A stretch of 64,000 nt of DNA from Glycomyces algeriensis (GCF_027622855.1 NZ_JAPZVR010000006.1:186001-250000); one strand, 5' to 3'. Numbered from the stretch's first letter, positions 43,238-52,079 are shown. Notes: generated by a model from the sequence alone, not told the origin. Program-made: numbers and translations.

Positions 43238-44277
43238 ACGCCATGCTCGACACTCCGCAGACCGCGGCGAACCCCGTCATCGCCGGGAGGAACCTGGTCA
43301 AGGAGTTCCCCGTGCGCGCCAAGGGGATCCTCCGGCGCAAGGTCGGCGCGGTCCACGCCGTCTCGGGCGTGAGCCTGGAGATCGGCCAGACCGAGACGCT
43401 CGCGCTCGTCGGCGAGTCCGGCTGCGGCAAGTCCACGACCGCGCGGCTGATGATGAACCTGATCCCGCCGACGTCGGGCGAGATCCTCTACGAGGGCCGC
43501 GACCTGACGAAGCTCTCGCGCAACCAGATGCGGCCGATCCGCCGGGACCTCCAGCTGGTGTTCCAGGACCCGATGGCCTCGCTGGACCCGCGCATGACGG
43601 TCTTCGAGATCATCGCCGAGCCGCTGCGCGTGCACAACCTGTTCAAGAACGGCGGCCGCGACCGGGTCAACAGCCTGATCGAGATCGTCGGCCTGAACCC
43701 GGAGCACCGCAACCGGTACCCGCACGAGTTCTCCGGCGGTCAGCGCCAGCGCATCGGCATCGCCCGCGCGCTCGCCCTGCAGCCGCGCGTGCTCATGCTC
43801 GACGAGCCGGTGTCGGCGCTCGACGTGTCGATCCAGGCGGGCGTCATCAACCTGCTGGAGGACCTGCAGGACGAACTGGGGCTGTCGTACCTGTTCGTCT
43901 CGCACGACCTCTCGGTGGTGCGGCACATCGCCGACAAGGTCGCGGTCATGTACCTCGGCAAGATCGTCGAGGAGGGGACGACCGACCAGCTCTTCGCCGG
44001 TCCGGCCCACCCGTACACGCAGGCCCTCATGTCGGCGATCCCGCTGCCGGACCCGCGCAAGGAGCGGACCCGGGAGCGCATCGTCCTCCAGGGCGACGTG
44101 CCGAGCCCGTCCAACCCGCCCTCGGGCTGCCGCTTCCGCACCCGCTGCCCGCTGTTCAAGGAGCTCGATGAGTCGCAGCAGGCCAAGTGCATCGACGTCG
44201 AGCCGCTCCTGCGGTCCGACCACGCGGGCCTGACCCGCGCGGCCTGCCACTACGCGGAGCCGAAGCAGCTCGTCTAG
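43234..44277 (+). CDS. dppF: Peptide-type ABC transporter ATPase F
   Basis: Second nucleotide-binding subunit, 347 aa. Walker A GESGCGKST, Q-loop VFQDPMASLDPR, signature FSGGQRQRIGIARAL and Walker B VLMLDEP are all intact. The C-terminal extension has GCRFRTRCPLF. GTG 43234 forms a GTGA overlap with the stop of gene D and has AGGAGG at 43221-43226; ATG 43243 is the alternative. It closes the operon, which ends at a terminator. Confidence 0.93.
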   Translation: MNAMLDTPQTAANPVIAGRNLVKEFPVRAKGILRRKVGAVHAVSGVSLEIGQTETLALVGESGCGKSTTARLMMNLIPPTSGEILYEGRDLTKLSRNQMRPIRRDLQLVFQDPMASLDPRMTVFEIIAEPLRVHNLFKNGGRDRVNSLIEIVGLNPEHRNRYPHEFSGGQRQRIGIARALALQPRVLMLDEPVSALDVSIQAGVINLLEDLQDELGLSYLFVSHDLSVVRHIADKVAVMYLGKIVEEGTTDQLFAGPAHPYTQALMSAIPLPDPRKERTRERIVLQGDVPSPSNPPSGCRFRTRCPLFKELDESQQAKCIDVEPLLRSDHAGLTRAACHYAEPKQLV

Positions 44278-44288
44278 CGGACGCTGCA

Positions 44289-44323
44289 CGGGGCCGTCCC
44301 ACCTTCGCGGTGGGGCGGCCCCG
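44289..44323 (+). terminator. Terminator of the dppBCDF-type operon
   Basis: Stem CGGGGCCG-T-CCCACC with GGTGGG-G-CGGCCCCG, followed by a T/C-rich stretch. Confidence 0.85.
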
Positions 44324-44380
44324 TCTCTTTCTCCGTCATCGGTTCACACGCCGCCGCGCGCCAGTGCGAGACTTCTGGCC

Positions 44381-44893
44381 ATGACCGCCGCCAAAGCCAC
44401 CGTCACCGCCCTGCTCGCCGAACTCGGCGACCGGTGGGAGACCCGCGAGAAGATCACCGCCGCCCGGGAGCGCCTCACCGCGGACCTCCCCGGCTGGAAG
44501 GTCCCGGCCGCCTACGGGCTCGGGATCTACGACGTCTCGGGCGAGCTCGTCTTCGGCCACAAGAACGCCGGCGACCACGCGCTCCCGGCGGCCGTCATGG
44601 CCACGGTGCTCGGGCATTCGGGGGGTTCGGAGTCGTACGACATCGACGCCGCGACCCTGCAGCAGGCGATCCGCCTCCTCGAACCGGCCGGGGCCTGCCG
44701 GGACTACGACCACCCGAACCTGGCGGACTGGAAGCGGGTCCTCAAGATGCTCAGGAGCGACCGGCAGATCGACGTGAAGATGGTGTTCGTCGCCGACTTC
44801 GACGACTGGCGCGACAACGACGACGTCGACGACCTCTGCGAGGCCGTCTACTACGCCAAGGCCGCCGGGAACGCGAAACCGGACCGCGGCTGA
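44381..44893 (+). CDS. Hypothetical protein, 170 aa
   Basis: No family recognised. Soluble, with an N-terminal helical part (about residues 1-38), a central alpha/beta core (AAYGLGIYDVSGELVFGHKN) and an acidic C-terminal third rich in Asp (FVADFDDWRDNDDVDDL). The single Cys is in GACRDYDH. Codon use matches real genes here. There is no good ribosome site before ATG 44381; a GAGACT hexamer six bases upstream might be a leaderless -10. It lies alone after the transport operon. Confidence 0.6.
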   Translation: MTAAKATVTALLAELGDRWETREKITAARERLTADLPGWKVPAAYGLGIYDVSGELVFGHKNAGDHALPAAVMATVLGHSGGSESYDIDAATLQQAIRLLEPAGACRDYDHPNLADWKRVLKMLRSDRQIDVKMVFVADFDDWRDNDDVDDLCEAVYYAKAAGNAKPDRG

Positions 44894-45197
44894 GACACCC
44901 GCGGTCCGGCGTCCGCATTCAGGGTCTGGTCGCCGGCTCCTCGGACCCGACCGGCCCCGCCGCGGCGGGAGCAGCCCAGACCGCCCCGATCGCCGGAGCT
45001 GCGGCCGCATCGGCCAGAACTCGTCGCATTCGACCACCTCGTTGCAGGACGACAATGCCGCTTCATCCTTGCCCCCGAACGAGGTCCGCATCGGCCGATC
45101 GCCCGCCCTGCCGGAAGCCCGATACCCACGCGAAAGCGGCCCCGCACCCGGCGGGGCCGCCCTTCCTCAACCGCCTGGAGGCGGCCCTTGCTCCGGG

Positions 45198-45611
45198 TCA
45201 GACCCGGGTCGTCCACCAGTCGGAGTAGTCCCAGCCGGAGGCGGAGTCCCACCCGAGGGACCACTTGATGTCGTGACCTTCAGGGAGGTCCTTGTTGCAG
45301 ACGGCCCACGCCTTGGCCTGGCCGAGCGTGTTGATGCACTCTCCCGAGCGGTCGCCGTCGAGGTCGTACCAGCGGAGTTTGACACCGTAGCCGTTGGCCG
45401 CGTTGTCCTTGATCCAGAAGATGTCCCCATCGGGCTCCACGCAGCCGTCGACCTGAGGGAGGTAGCGGCGGTCGGTACAGTCGCCGTTCCAGTCGGCGTC
45501 GACGGCGTAGTTCTTCTCGGTCGCGGCCGCGGCAGGGGAGGCGGTCCCCAGCACGGCGAGGAGTGAAACGGCGAGCGCTGCCAGGACAGCGGCGATCCGC
45601 TTTCGCATCAT
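45198..45611 (-). CDS. Secreted small protein, 137 aa
   Basis: No named family recognised. A Sec signal peptide is clear (MMRKRIAAVLAALAVSLLAV, likely cut after SPAAAA near residue 31). The mature part of about 105 aa is rich in Trp, Tyr and Asp and has four Cys (GDCTD, DGCVEP, GECINT, AVCNK), so two disulfides are likely. A D-x-D-G-D-R stretch (YDLDGDRSGEC) might bind calcium. AGGA sits at good distance before ATG 45611; a longer in-frame start at 45716 lacks one. Probably an extracellular protein of unknown role. Confidence 0.7.
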   Translation of the reverse strand: MMRKRIAAVLAALAVSLLAVLGTASPAAAATEKNYAVDADWNGDCTDRRYLPQVDGCVEPDGDIFWIKDNAANGYGVKLRWYDLDGDRSGECINTLGQAKAWAVCNKDLPEGHDIKWSLGWDSASGWDYSDWWTTRV

Positions 45612-45837
45612 TGCGTTTCCTTTCTGACTAAGGCTCCCACTCCACGCTTCTACGGAGCGGGTTGTCGTAGTCACGCTGCGCTGCAGAGGGATCCGTGCCA
45701 AACGACGATGCCGCACTGTGGACGTGCCGAGGCGTGGGTGTGGTTGCGTTCGTCACTGAGATTTTTGGGAACGATCCCAAGGGGATGAGGAGGGCGGCGC
45801 GTGGGGTCCGGATGCGCCTGCCTGGTTTGACCGGGAT

Positions 45838-46195
45838 CCGGGTTCAAGCGGGCAGCGACGGAGTGGTGGGGGACCCGCTCTGACTGCGGCCCTCGGCCTC
45901 CGATGGCCCGGCCTCAAAGCGGCGGCGACAAAGGGTGGGGGAGGGGTGGGACGCGCTTCGGGCCTTCGGCTCGGACCCGGGTCCGAGCGGCGAGGGGGTG
46001 GGGGAGGGGCGGGCTGCACTCCTCCGGCCCGGCCGGGCGCGGGCTCAGGCCGGCAGCGACGAACGGGTGGGGAAGGGGCGGGCTGCGCTCCTCCGGTCCG
46101 ACCGGGCGCGGGTTCAAGCGGGCAACGACGAAGGGGTGAGTGGAGGGGCGGGGGCGGACCGTGGCGGCCGGGTCCGATCGGGCTCGCGTTGCCGA
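45838..46195. repeat. Degenerate tandem repeat, about five units of 60-70 bp
   Basis: Units share GGTTCAAGCGGGCA(G/A)CGACGA, a G-rich GGGTGGGGGAGGGGCGGG block, GCTGCGCTCCTCCGG and (T)CCGACCGGGCGCGGG. The clearest two units begin near 46052 and 46113. G-rich blocks on the plus strand suggest quadruplex potential. The array overlaps the last 80 bases of the HNH gene. Confidence 0.7.
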
Positions 46196-47775
46196 AGCGA
46201 GGCGGTGCGGTCCCTCCCGGGCGACCTAGACGAACCCCGGACATGCTGAGGGGCCCGGTCCCCCTTGGGAATCGGGCTGCGCTGGCTTCGACCTGCGCTC
46301 CCCTCAGCAGTCGCCCGCTGAGGGCAGGTTAAGAACGGGGAATCGCCCGGGTCTTCCCGCATCACCACGGGTGCCACGTGGGCCATCTCCTTGGCGGGCA
46401 CCGTCTCCCGGAGACGCTCCCTGGTCTTGACGATCGTGGCTTCCATGCTCTTCTGGGCATACCAGGCGGCATAGTCGGTCAGCTCACGTCGATACGTAGG
46501 CGACCATTCCGAGGAGTCATGTCCGTTCGGCAAATCCTTGAAGAGGTCCGCTTCCCATTCCTCATCAGTGCAGCCAGTGCGCTTGTGCCGGATGGAGACT
46601 TGACCAGGACCGGTTTTCGCTATGTCCCATTTATTCGTATGAATCCGACCGTGATGGAACCTGCAGAGGAGCACGAGGTTCTCGGCGGTCGTCGAACCTC
46701 CGTCTGCCCAGTGCTCCAGGTGATGTGCCTCGGTCCAGGAGATGGGGGCGCGGCAACCGGACCAGGCGCACCCTCCGGGCTGCTCGAGTTCGAGCTTGTG
46801 GCGGAGGGCCGTGTTGGGGAGGCGCTTGGCTCGGCCCAGTTCGATCGCTTCGCCGGTGCTGTAGTCGAAGACCGAGGGGATGATCCCGGCTTCGCAGGCG
46901 AGGAGGCGGGCCTTGGCGACGGAGATGGGCTTGCCGTCGAGCATGGGGAGCCGACCGGTCTTCTCACCGCGCAGGGTTGCGAGGTCGCAGGTGAGGTTCA
47001 GGGTGGCGGTGTGGCCGTGGCGCTTGGGGGCCGAGGGGTCGGTGCCGTAGGCCGCTGCCATCTGGTGCAGTGCTTCGGCATTGCGGCCCGAGACTCGGGG
47101 GAGCAGGCCATCGGAGTCCCTGTCCTCTTGGCGAGGCGGAGGAACGGCGGTCTTCAGCACGTTGCTGATGAGCTTCCCGGTGTCATCGGTGAGCAGGCCT
47201 TCGATGTCCCACATGCCATCAGGGCGCTGGTTGACCTCCAGCCAGGCGAGGGACTGCTGGCTCAGCTCGTCGAGGAGCGACTGCTGGTCGAAGAGTTCGG
47301 CGCAGATGCGGTCGAGGTGCTCGGCGAGCTCGGCCCGGGTGGAGTGGATGCAGTACTCCCGGATCAGCTCCTCAGGAGTCCGGCAGAGCGTTGCGCCGTA
47401 GGGGGACTCGACCGGGGCGGGGTAGGGGACCCGGGAAAACACGGTCAGGCCTTCTCGTTCGATGCGCCGCATGGCGTAGGCGATCGCGTCGATGCGGGCA
47501 GTCCCCGCGAGGGCGGCCTCGGTGAGGTGCTTGAACTTCGGAGAGAGGCGGGCAATGGAGGCGATCTGGCCCGCGCAGGCCTCGTTGAGACTGAAGGATT
47601 CCTTGATCCAGTCGCGAATGCCGGAGAAGCCGTCGCATTCCTTGTGGAGCCCCTGAGAGGTGTAGGCGATCACTGCTCGCAGGAGATTGGCCTCGACTGC
47701 GCAGAGCTGGGTGGTGAGGGAATCGATCTGGGGGCGCAGGGCTGCTGCCTGTGAGTTTCGATCGGTGCCATTCAT
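46114..47775 (-). CDS. DUF222-HNH endonuclease-like protein with a TTA codon
   Basis: 553 aa. An N-terminal DUF222 region (about residues 20-330) is followed by an HNH motif at about residues 350-400: a GCAWSGC pair, TEAHHLEHW and NLVLLCRFHHGRIH, so the metal and catalytic residues are present. These proteins are common multi-copy genes in actinobacteria, often linked to mobile introns or inteins. A Ser/Arg-rich tail of about 80 residues runs into the tandem repeats and may be acquired. One in-frame TTA Leu codon occurs at 46332-46330. AAGGGGGT seven bases upstream fixes ATG 47775. Confidence 0.82.
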   Translation of the reverse strand: MNGTDRNSQAAALRPQIDSLTTQLCAVEANLLRAVIAYTSQGLHKECDGFSGIRDWIKESFSLNEACAGQIASIARLSPKFKHLTEAALAGTARIDAIAYAMRRIEREGLTVFSRVPYPAPVESPYGATLCRTPEELIREYCIHSTRAELAEHLDRICAELFDQQSLLDELSQQSLAWLEVNQRPDGMWDIEGLLTDDTGKLISNVLKTAVPPPRQEDRDSDGLLPRVSGRNAEALHQMAAAYGTDPSAPKRHGHTATLNLTCDLATLRGEKTGRLPMLDGKPISVAKARLLACEAGIIPSVFDYSTGEAIELGRAKRLPNTALRHKLELEQPGGCAWSGCRAPISWTEAHHLEHWADGGSTTAENLVLLCRFHHGRIHTNKWDIAKTGPGQVSIRHKRTGCTDEEWEADLFKDLPNGHDSSEWSPTYRRELTDYAAWYAQKSMEATIVKTRERLRETVPAKEMAHVAPVVMREDPGDSPFLTCPQRATAEGSAGRSQRSPIPKGDRAPQHVRGSSRSPGRDRTASLRQREPDRTRPPRSAPAPPLTPSSLPA

Positions 47776-48168
47776 CCTGCTCACCCCCTTAGGAGTTATC
47801 CGATTGTCGTTGTGGCGGTTATAGATCAATGATGACAGGTATTGGTGGTGATGTCATCACTCGGACGGGTGAATTATAAGTCCATAATGGATCGAAAGGT
47901 CCCACAATCATTGTTGGGGGCCGAAGTTGGACCCGCCCCGCATACTGCCTCTTTGTCGCCGCCGCTTGAACCTTGTGTACAACGAACCGAATGTCGAAGT
48001 GGGACAATGGAAGCACTCCCACTTGTCGCTGCCGCCTGAACCGCAAGGGAAGTGGACCGGGAACTGTCGGGATCACGACACTTCAGTGTTCCCTCAGGTG
48101 AACGCATGGGGCGGGCAAGTTGGGGGGTCCATCACGGTCCGATTCCCGCTAGCGTGTCAGGCATACGG
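47776..48168. other. Intergenic region between HNH gene and tRNA-Leu
   Basis: About 390 bases with lower GC in 47796-47900. On the minus strand TTATAATTC (about 47879-47871) could be the HNH -10. A TTGTCGC(C/T)GCCGC(C/T)TGAACC direct repeat lies at 47952-47971 and 48023-48042, and AAGTGGGA/TCCCACTT forms a hairpin near 47996-48023. No gene is supported. Confidence 0.45.
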
Positions 48169-48251
48169 GCCCGAGTGGTGGAATCTGGTAGACACAGTCG
48201 GCTTAAAACCGGCCGTCGTGAGACTTGCGGGTTCAAATCCCGTCTCGGGCA
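48169..48251 (+). tRNA. tRNA-Leu, anticodon TAA (bldA-type)
   Basis: 83-nt class II tRNA: acceptor GCCCGAG/CTCGGGC with discriminator A, D arm with GGTAGACAC, anticodon stem GTCGG/CCGGC with loop CTTAAAA giving TAA, a long variable arm, and T arm GCGGG/CCCGT (one G-T pair) with TTCAAAT. It reads UUA. In Streptomyces this tRNA (bldA) controls development because UUA is rare. CCA is not encoded. Confidence 0.95.
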
Positions 48252-48331
48252 CGGGCGACGCGGGGTCGGGCGGATGGTGGGGCGCCCGGACCGTACGGCC
48301 GGTGCCGGGAGGCCCGTTCGGGTTGAGGCTG

Positions 48332-48361
48332 TTGACTGTTCTTGGGAAGCCGTGCTATCCA
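48332..48361 (+). promoter_or_regulatory. Sigma-70-like promoter upstream of the conservon
   Basis: TTGACT at 48332-48337, an 18-base spacer and TATCCA at 48356-48361. It predicts a leader of roughly 120 bases before cvnA. Confidence 0.6.
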
Positions 48362-48488
48362 ATACCTGAGCATTGGTACCCTTCTGTTCGAACCAGTCGG
48401 CATGGTTCCACAGATTCCCCTTGTGCTGCAATAGTTCTGAATCTTTCCGATTGCACGGTGTCGTCAGGCCTGTGTCGTAAGGATGGCG

Positions 48489-50144
48489 ATGCCCGAAACA
48501 TCTCGGACCACAACCCAGACTTATCAGCCCGAAGCGCCGCACGCTCCGGACTCCGGCGGGCCCGATCTCAAGGCCCGTCTGCTGCGCCTGGGTCTCCTGC
48601 CCTTCTGCGCCGCCGTGGTCGCCAGCGCGGGCGTCGCCGTCTTTCTCTCCCAAGGAGAGTCCAGCCTCGCCCCGCTGGTCTACGCCTCGGCCGCGGTCCT
48701 GCTCCTCGTCGTCGGGTACTTGACCCTCATGTCGGCCACCAAGATCGACGCCGACCTCGGACGCCGCATCGGATCCGTGCGCAGGTCCACTGTGGAGACG
48801 CATTACAAGGTCTGGCAGGCCCTCGACGACCTGCAGCGCCTCCGCCCGGTCGAGCAGCGCTGGTCCGTGCCGCTGCCTTCTGGGGGCGAGATCGCCGCGA
48901 CCACCGATGAGGCGATCAGCCAGCTCGCGGAAGAGACCCGCCACCTGCGTGCCGCTGCGGAAGCGATCGTGGCGCGGGGCATTCCTGCTGCGCCGCCGCG
49001 CGTGATCGCGCCGCCGCCGCAGCGGCCGGCGGTCGCCCCGCCGCCTCCTCCGGCGCCCGCCGCCATCGCCGCGCACGCCCGGATCGGGATCTTCGTCAGC
49101 CTCGCCCGGCGCATCCAGCCGCTGGTGCACAAGGAGATCATCGAACTCGACCACCTGGAGAAGCAGGTCGAGGACCCCGATCTTTTGAAGGGGCTCTTCC
49201 TGGTCGACCACCTGGCCACCCGCATCCGCCGCCACGCCGAGAACCTCGCCGTCCTCGGCGGCGCGACCCCGCACCGGCAGTGGAGCCGCCCGATCAACGT
49301 CTACGAGATCCTGCGCTCCGCAGTGTCCGAAGTGGACCAGTATGCCCGCGTCAAGCTGGTGCTCCCCATCAAGGGCACCGTGCAGGGCCATGCGGTGGCC
49401 GACCTCATCCACCTTGTGGCCGAGCTGGTCGAGAACGCCACGGTCTTCTCCGACCCCAACACCACCGTGCTCATGCGCGTCTCGCGGGTCCGCACCGGCC
49501 TCGCGGTCGAGGTCGAGGACCGCGGCCTGGGCGTCGAGCAGTCCCAGCGCGACAAGTACAACCGGATGCTCGCCGACCCCGAGGGCACCGACCTCGCGGC
49601 GCTCCTGGACGACGGCCGCATCGGCCTCTATGTGGTCGCCTCCCTCGCGCACCAGCACCGCCTCACGGTCCAGTTGCAGGGCAACATCTACGGCGGCACC
49701 CAGGCGGTCCTCATCATCCCCGAGGAGCTCCTCGGCGACGTCCCGAAGCTCGAGCCCGCGGCGATCGCCGCGCCGCCCGAGCCGAAGCCCCCGGTCGTCC
49801 AGATGCGCGCCCTCCCCACCGCGGGCACCGGCCACCACTCCGGCGCGATCCCGGTCCCCCGCATGGTCCCGGTCAAGCACGACACCGACGCCCTGCCGGT
49901 CACCGCGGAGATGCCCGCCGTCGACGGTCCCCGCAACGGCGACCGACCCGACCTCCCCAAGCGCCGCAAGCAGTCCCACCTCGCACCTGAGCTCCGCGAC
50001 ACCCCCCGCACGGGCCACCGCCTCGAGGCCGGCCACGACCCGGGCCTGATGAAGGCCTTCCAGCAGGGCCAATTGCGGGCGGGCGGATACGACGAAGCCC
50101 CGATCCCCACATCGGATCACCAAGCGACGAATGAGGAGTCCTAA
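48489..50144 (+). CDS. cvnA: Conservon sensor-like ATPase (CvnA)
   Basis: Histidine-kinase-like membrane protein of 551 aa. Two hydrophobic spans near residues 35-55 and 60-80 are followed by a coiled linker, a Pro-rich hinge (about residues 160-195) and a HATPase domain with N-box LVAELVENATVF and G-box VEDRGLGV...DDGRIGLYVVA. The conserved phospho-His region is replaced as usual in this group. The C-terminal 130 residues are low complexity. AAGG six bases before ATG 48489 supports this start over ATG 48483. In conservons it nucleates a G-protein-like complex with CvnB-D. It overlaps cvnB by one base. Confidence 0.9.
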   Translation: MPETSRTTTQTYQPEAPHAPDSGGPDLKARLLRLGLLPFCAAVVASAGVAVFLSQGESSLAPLVYASAAVLLLVVGYLTLMSATKIDADLGRRIGSVRRSTVETHYKVWQALDDLQRLRPVEQRWSVPLPSGGEIAATTDEAISQLAEETRHLRAAAEAIVARGIPAAPPRVIAPPPQRPAVAPPPPPAPAAIAAHARIGIFVSLARRIQPLVHKEIIELDHLEKQVEDPDLLKGLFLVDHLATRIRRHAENLAVLGGATPHRQWSRPINVYEILRSAVSEVDQYARVKLVLPIKGTVQGHAVADLIHLVAELVENATVFSDPNTTVLMRVSRVRTGLAVEVEDRGLGVEQSQRDKYNRMLADPEGTDLAALLDDGRIGLYVVASLAHQHRLTVQLQGNIYGGTQAVLIIPEELLGDVPKLEPAAIAAPPEPKPPVVQMRALPTAGTGHHSGAIPVPRMVPVKHDTDALPVTAEMPAVDGPRNGDRPDLPKRRKQSHLAPELRDTPRTGHRLEAGHDPGLMKAFQQGQLRAGGYDEAPIPTSDHQATNEES

Positions 50145-50575
50145 TGGCAGGCGACGAGGTTGCGGCGACATCGGATCTGAGCTGGCTGCTGGCGAGCCTG
50201 GTCAAGAAGGTCCCGCACGCCCGCAGCGCCCTCCTGCTGTCCTCGGACGGCATGAAGAAGGCCCACCACGGCCTCAGCGTGGACCAGGCGGACCAGCTCT
50301 CGGCGATCGCCTCGGGGATGTTCTCGCTGGCGCGCAGCGCGGGGTCGCAGCTCGGCTCGAACGGCATGGTGCGCCAGGTGATCGCGGAACTCGACGACAC
50401 GCTGCTGTTCGTCTCCACCGCCGGCTTCGGCGCGGTGCTGGCGGTGACGGCGGGCCGGGAGGCCGACGCGGGCACTGTCGGCTACGAGATGTCGGTGCTG
50501 GTGAAGAGCGTTCGGCCGCACCTGGAGACGCCGATGCGCCGGGCCTACTCGGCCAACGGTGAAATGGTGGGCTGA
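50144..50575 (+). CDS. cvnB: Conservon roadblock/LC7 protein (CvnB)
   Basis: 143-aa roadblock/LC7 domain protein, a dimeric platform that acts on small GTPases. Typical are LSWLLASLVKKVPHARSALLLSSDG at the start, with the helix VDQADQLSAIASGMFSLA and TLLFVST strand. TAATG overlap with cvnA and TGATG overlap with cvnC show tight coupling. Probably a GTPase regulator for CvnD. Confidence 0.92.
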   Translation: MAGDEVAATSDLSWLLASLVKKVPHARSALLLSSDGMKKAHHGLSVDQADQLSAIASGMFSLARSAGSQLGSNGMVRQVIAELDDTLLFVSTAGFGAVLAVTAGREADAGTVGYEMSVLVKSVRPHLETPMRRAYSANGEMVG

Positions 50576-50946
50576 TGCCCCGTTTCGAAGAGGAGCGCCT
50601 GCTGGACGAGGACGCCGGGCCGCTGGTCCGCCCTTACACGGTGAGCGGCGGCCGCACCACTCCGACCGCGGCGTTCGACCTCCTGTCGCTGGTCCGCTCG
50701 ACGGGCCGGATGCGCCCCTCGCAGCTGGAGGCCGAGCAGGCCGCCGTGCTCCTGCTCTGCCACGAGCCGGTGTCGGTCGCGGAGATCGCGGCGCACCTGC
50801 GCCTCCCGGCGATGGTCGTCAAAGTGCTGCTCTCCGACCTCGTGGAGGACGGCGCGGTCACCGCGCACGCGCCCGAGGCCGCCCTCGACCCTACGGACCT
50901 GAACCTTTTGGAGGCACTCCTCAATGGCCTACAGCGGCGACTCTGA
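50575..50946 (+). CDS. cvnC: Conservon DUF742 protein (CvnC)
   Basis: 123-aa DUF742 protein. It has the family start with VRPYTVSGGRT, then a winged-helix-like part (EQAAVLLLCHEPVSVAEIAAHLRLP) and ends in LLNGLQRR. Function in the complex is unknown. The gene overlaps cvnD by 23 bases. Confidence 0.92.
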   Translation: MPRFEEERLLDEDAGPLVRPYTVSGGRTTPTAAFDLLSLVRSTGRMRPSQLEAEQAAVLLLCHEPVSVAEIAAHLRLPAMVVKVLLSDLVEDGAVTAHAPEAALDPTDLNLLEALLNGLQRRL

Positions 50947-51517
50947 GTCGCCCGCACGACCCGTCCCCACCGCGATCAAACTCCTCGTCGCCGGCGGGTT
51001 CGGGGTCGGGAAGACCACCTTCGTCGGCGCGGTCTCGGAGATCGAGCCGCTGAGCACCGAGGAGACGATCACCACCGCCTCGATCGGCGTCGACGACCTC
51101 ACCGGGGTGGGCGCCAAGACCACCACGACGGTGGCGCTCGACTTCGGCCGCGTCACCCTCGACGCCGGCCACACCCTGTACCTGTTCGGCACCCCCGGCC
51201 AGGACCGGTTCTGGTTCATGTGGGACGAGCTCTCCGACGGGGCGTTCGGCGCGGTCGTCATGGCGGACACCCGCCGCCTCGCGGACTGCTTCAACGCGCT
51301 CGACTTCTTCGAGCGGCGAAAGACCCCGTTCATCGTGGCGGTCAACGTGTTCGACGACGCGTTCCACTACGACCCCGAGGAGGTGCGCGTGGCCCTGGAC
51401 CTGGGCCCGCACGTCCCGATCGTCTCCTGCGACGCCCGCGACCCCCGTTCCGCCACCCTGGTGCTGGTCACCCTGACCAAGCACCTGATCTCGACCGCCA
51501 CCACGGTCGCCCGATAA
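50924..51517 (+). CDS. cvnD: Conservon small GTPase (CvnD)
   Basis: Ras-like GTP-binding protein of 197 aa. G1 is GGFGVGKTT (Lys30), G3 GTPGQDRF, G4-like NVFD, and G5-like SCDARD. It likely cycles between GTP and GDP states under control of CvnA-C. The overlap with cvnC is the usual arrangement. Output target unknown; the next gene, a GAF protein, is a good candidate partner. Confidence 0.92.
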   Translation: MAYSGDSESPARPVPTAIKLLVAGGFGVGKTTFVGAVSEIEPLSTEETITTASIGVDDLTGVGAKTTTTVALDFGRVTLDAGHTLYLFGTPGQDRFWFMWDELSDGAFGAVVMADTRRLADCFNALDFFERRKTPFIVAVNVFDDAFHYDPEEVRVALDLGPHVPIVSCDARDPRSATLVLVTLTKHLISTATTVAR

Positions 51518-51527
51518 GGAGAACACC

Positions 51528-52079
51528 ATGACCGACCTCGAGCACGAGTTCCGCCTCACCATCACCCCGAGCGACCCCGACGGCTCGAAGCGGGCCGCGA
51601 AGCTGCAATACTGGGGCGCGCTTCCCGAGGCCGACCCCGAGTACGACGACGTGGCGAAGGAGCTGCTGGAGCTGACCGGCGCGACCTGGTCCGGGGTCAA
51701 CTTCGTCGGCGAGGGCCAGAACCAGTTCTTCCCCGGCATCGCCGGCCCGGGCACCGAGTCGGTGGACGGCAAGGAGCCCGAGATCGGGCGCGAGATGCCG
51801 GCCGAGGCCGGGTACTGCGTGCACGTGGTCGCGCGCGAGAAGGCCATGGCGCTCAACAACGTCCTGGACTACTCGCGGTTCGCGACGAACCCGGTCGTCG
51901 ACGCCCTCGGGATCCGCGCGTACATGGGCGCGCCGCTGGTCGACAGCGACGGGCACACCATCGGCACCGTGTGGGTCATCGACAACAAGACCCACGAGTG
52001 GACGCAGGACGACGTCGACGCGATGAAGGCCGTCGCGGCGCGGGTCATGAAGCGCATCGAAGAGCGCAGGCCCCACTAG
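51528..52079 (+). CDS. GAF-domain protein of the conservon operon
   Basis: 183-aa protein with a single GAF sensor domain at about residues 40-175 (ELTGATWSGVNFVGEGQNQFF, AGYCVHVVAREKAM, IRAYMGAPLVDSDGHTIGTVWVID). The Cys in GYCVHV sits where related GAF domains bind a ligand or sense redox. It follows cvnD by ten bases with GGAG before ATG 51528, so it is co-transcribed. Some conservons carry a fifth gene; a GAF protein here would feed a small-molecule signal in, which is inference. Confidence 0.85.
   Translation: MTDLEHEFRLTITPSDPDGSKRAAKLQYWGALPEADPEYDDVAKELLELTGATWSGVNFVGEGQNQFFPGIAGPGTESVDGKEPEIGREMPAEAGYCVHVVAREKAMALNNVLDYSRFATNPVVDALGIRAYMGAPLVDSDGHTIGTVWVIDNKTHEWTQDDVDAMKAVAARVMKRIEERRPH

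Noticed and set aside
46114-46195. Plus-strand frames within the G-rich tandem repeats
   Set aside because: They only reflect repeat periodicity; no start signal or conserved sequence.
47776-48251. tRNA-Leu as an integration site of a mobile element
   Set aside because: No integrase or duplicated tRNA end is visible; the HNH gene alone is not enough.
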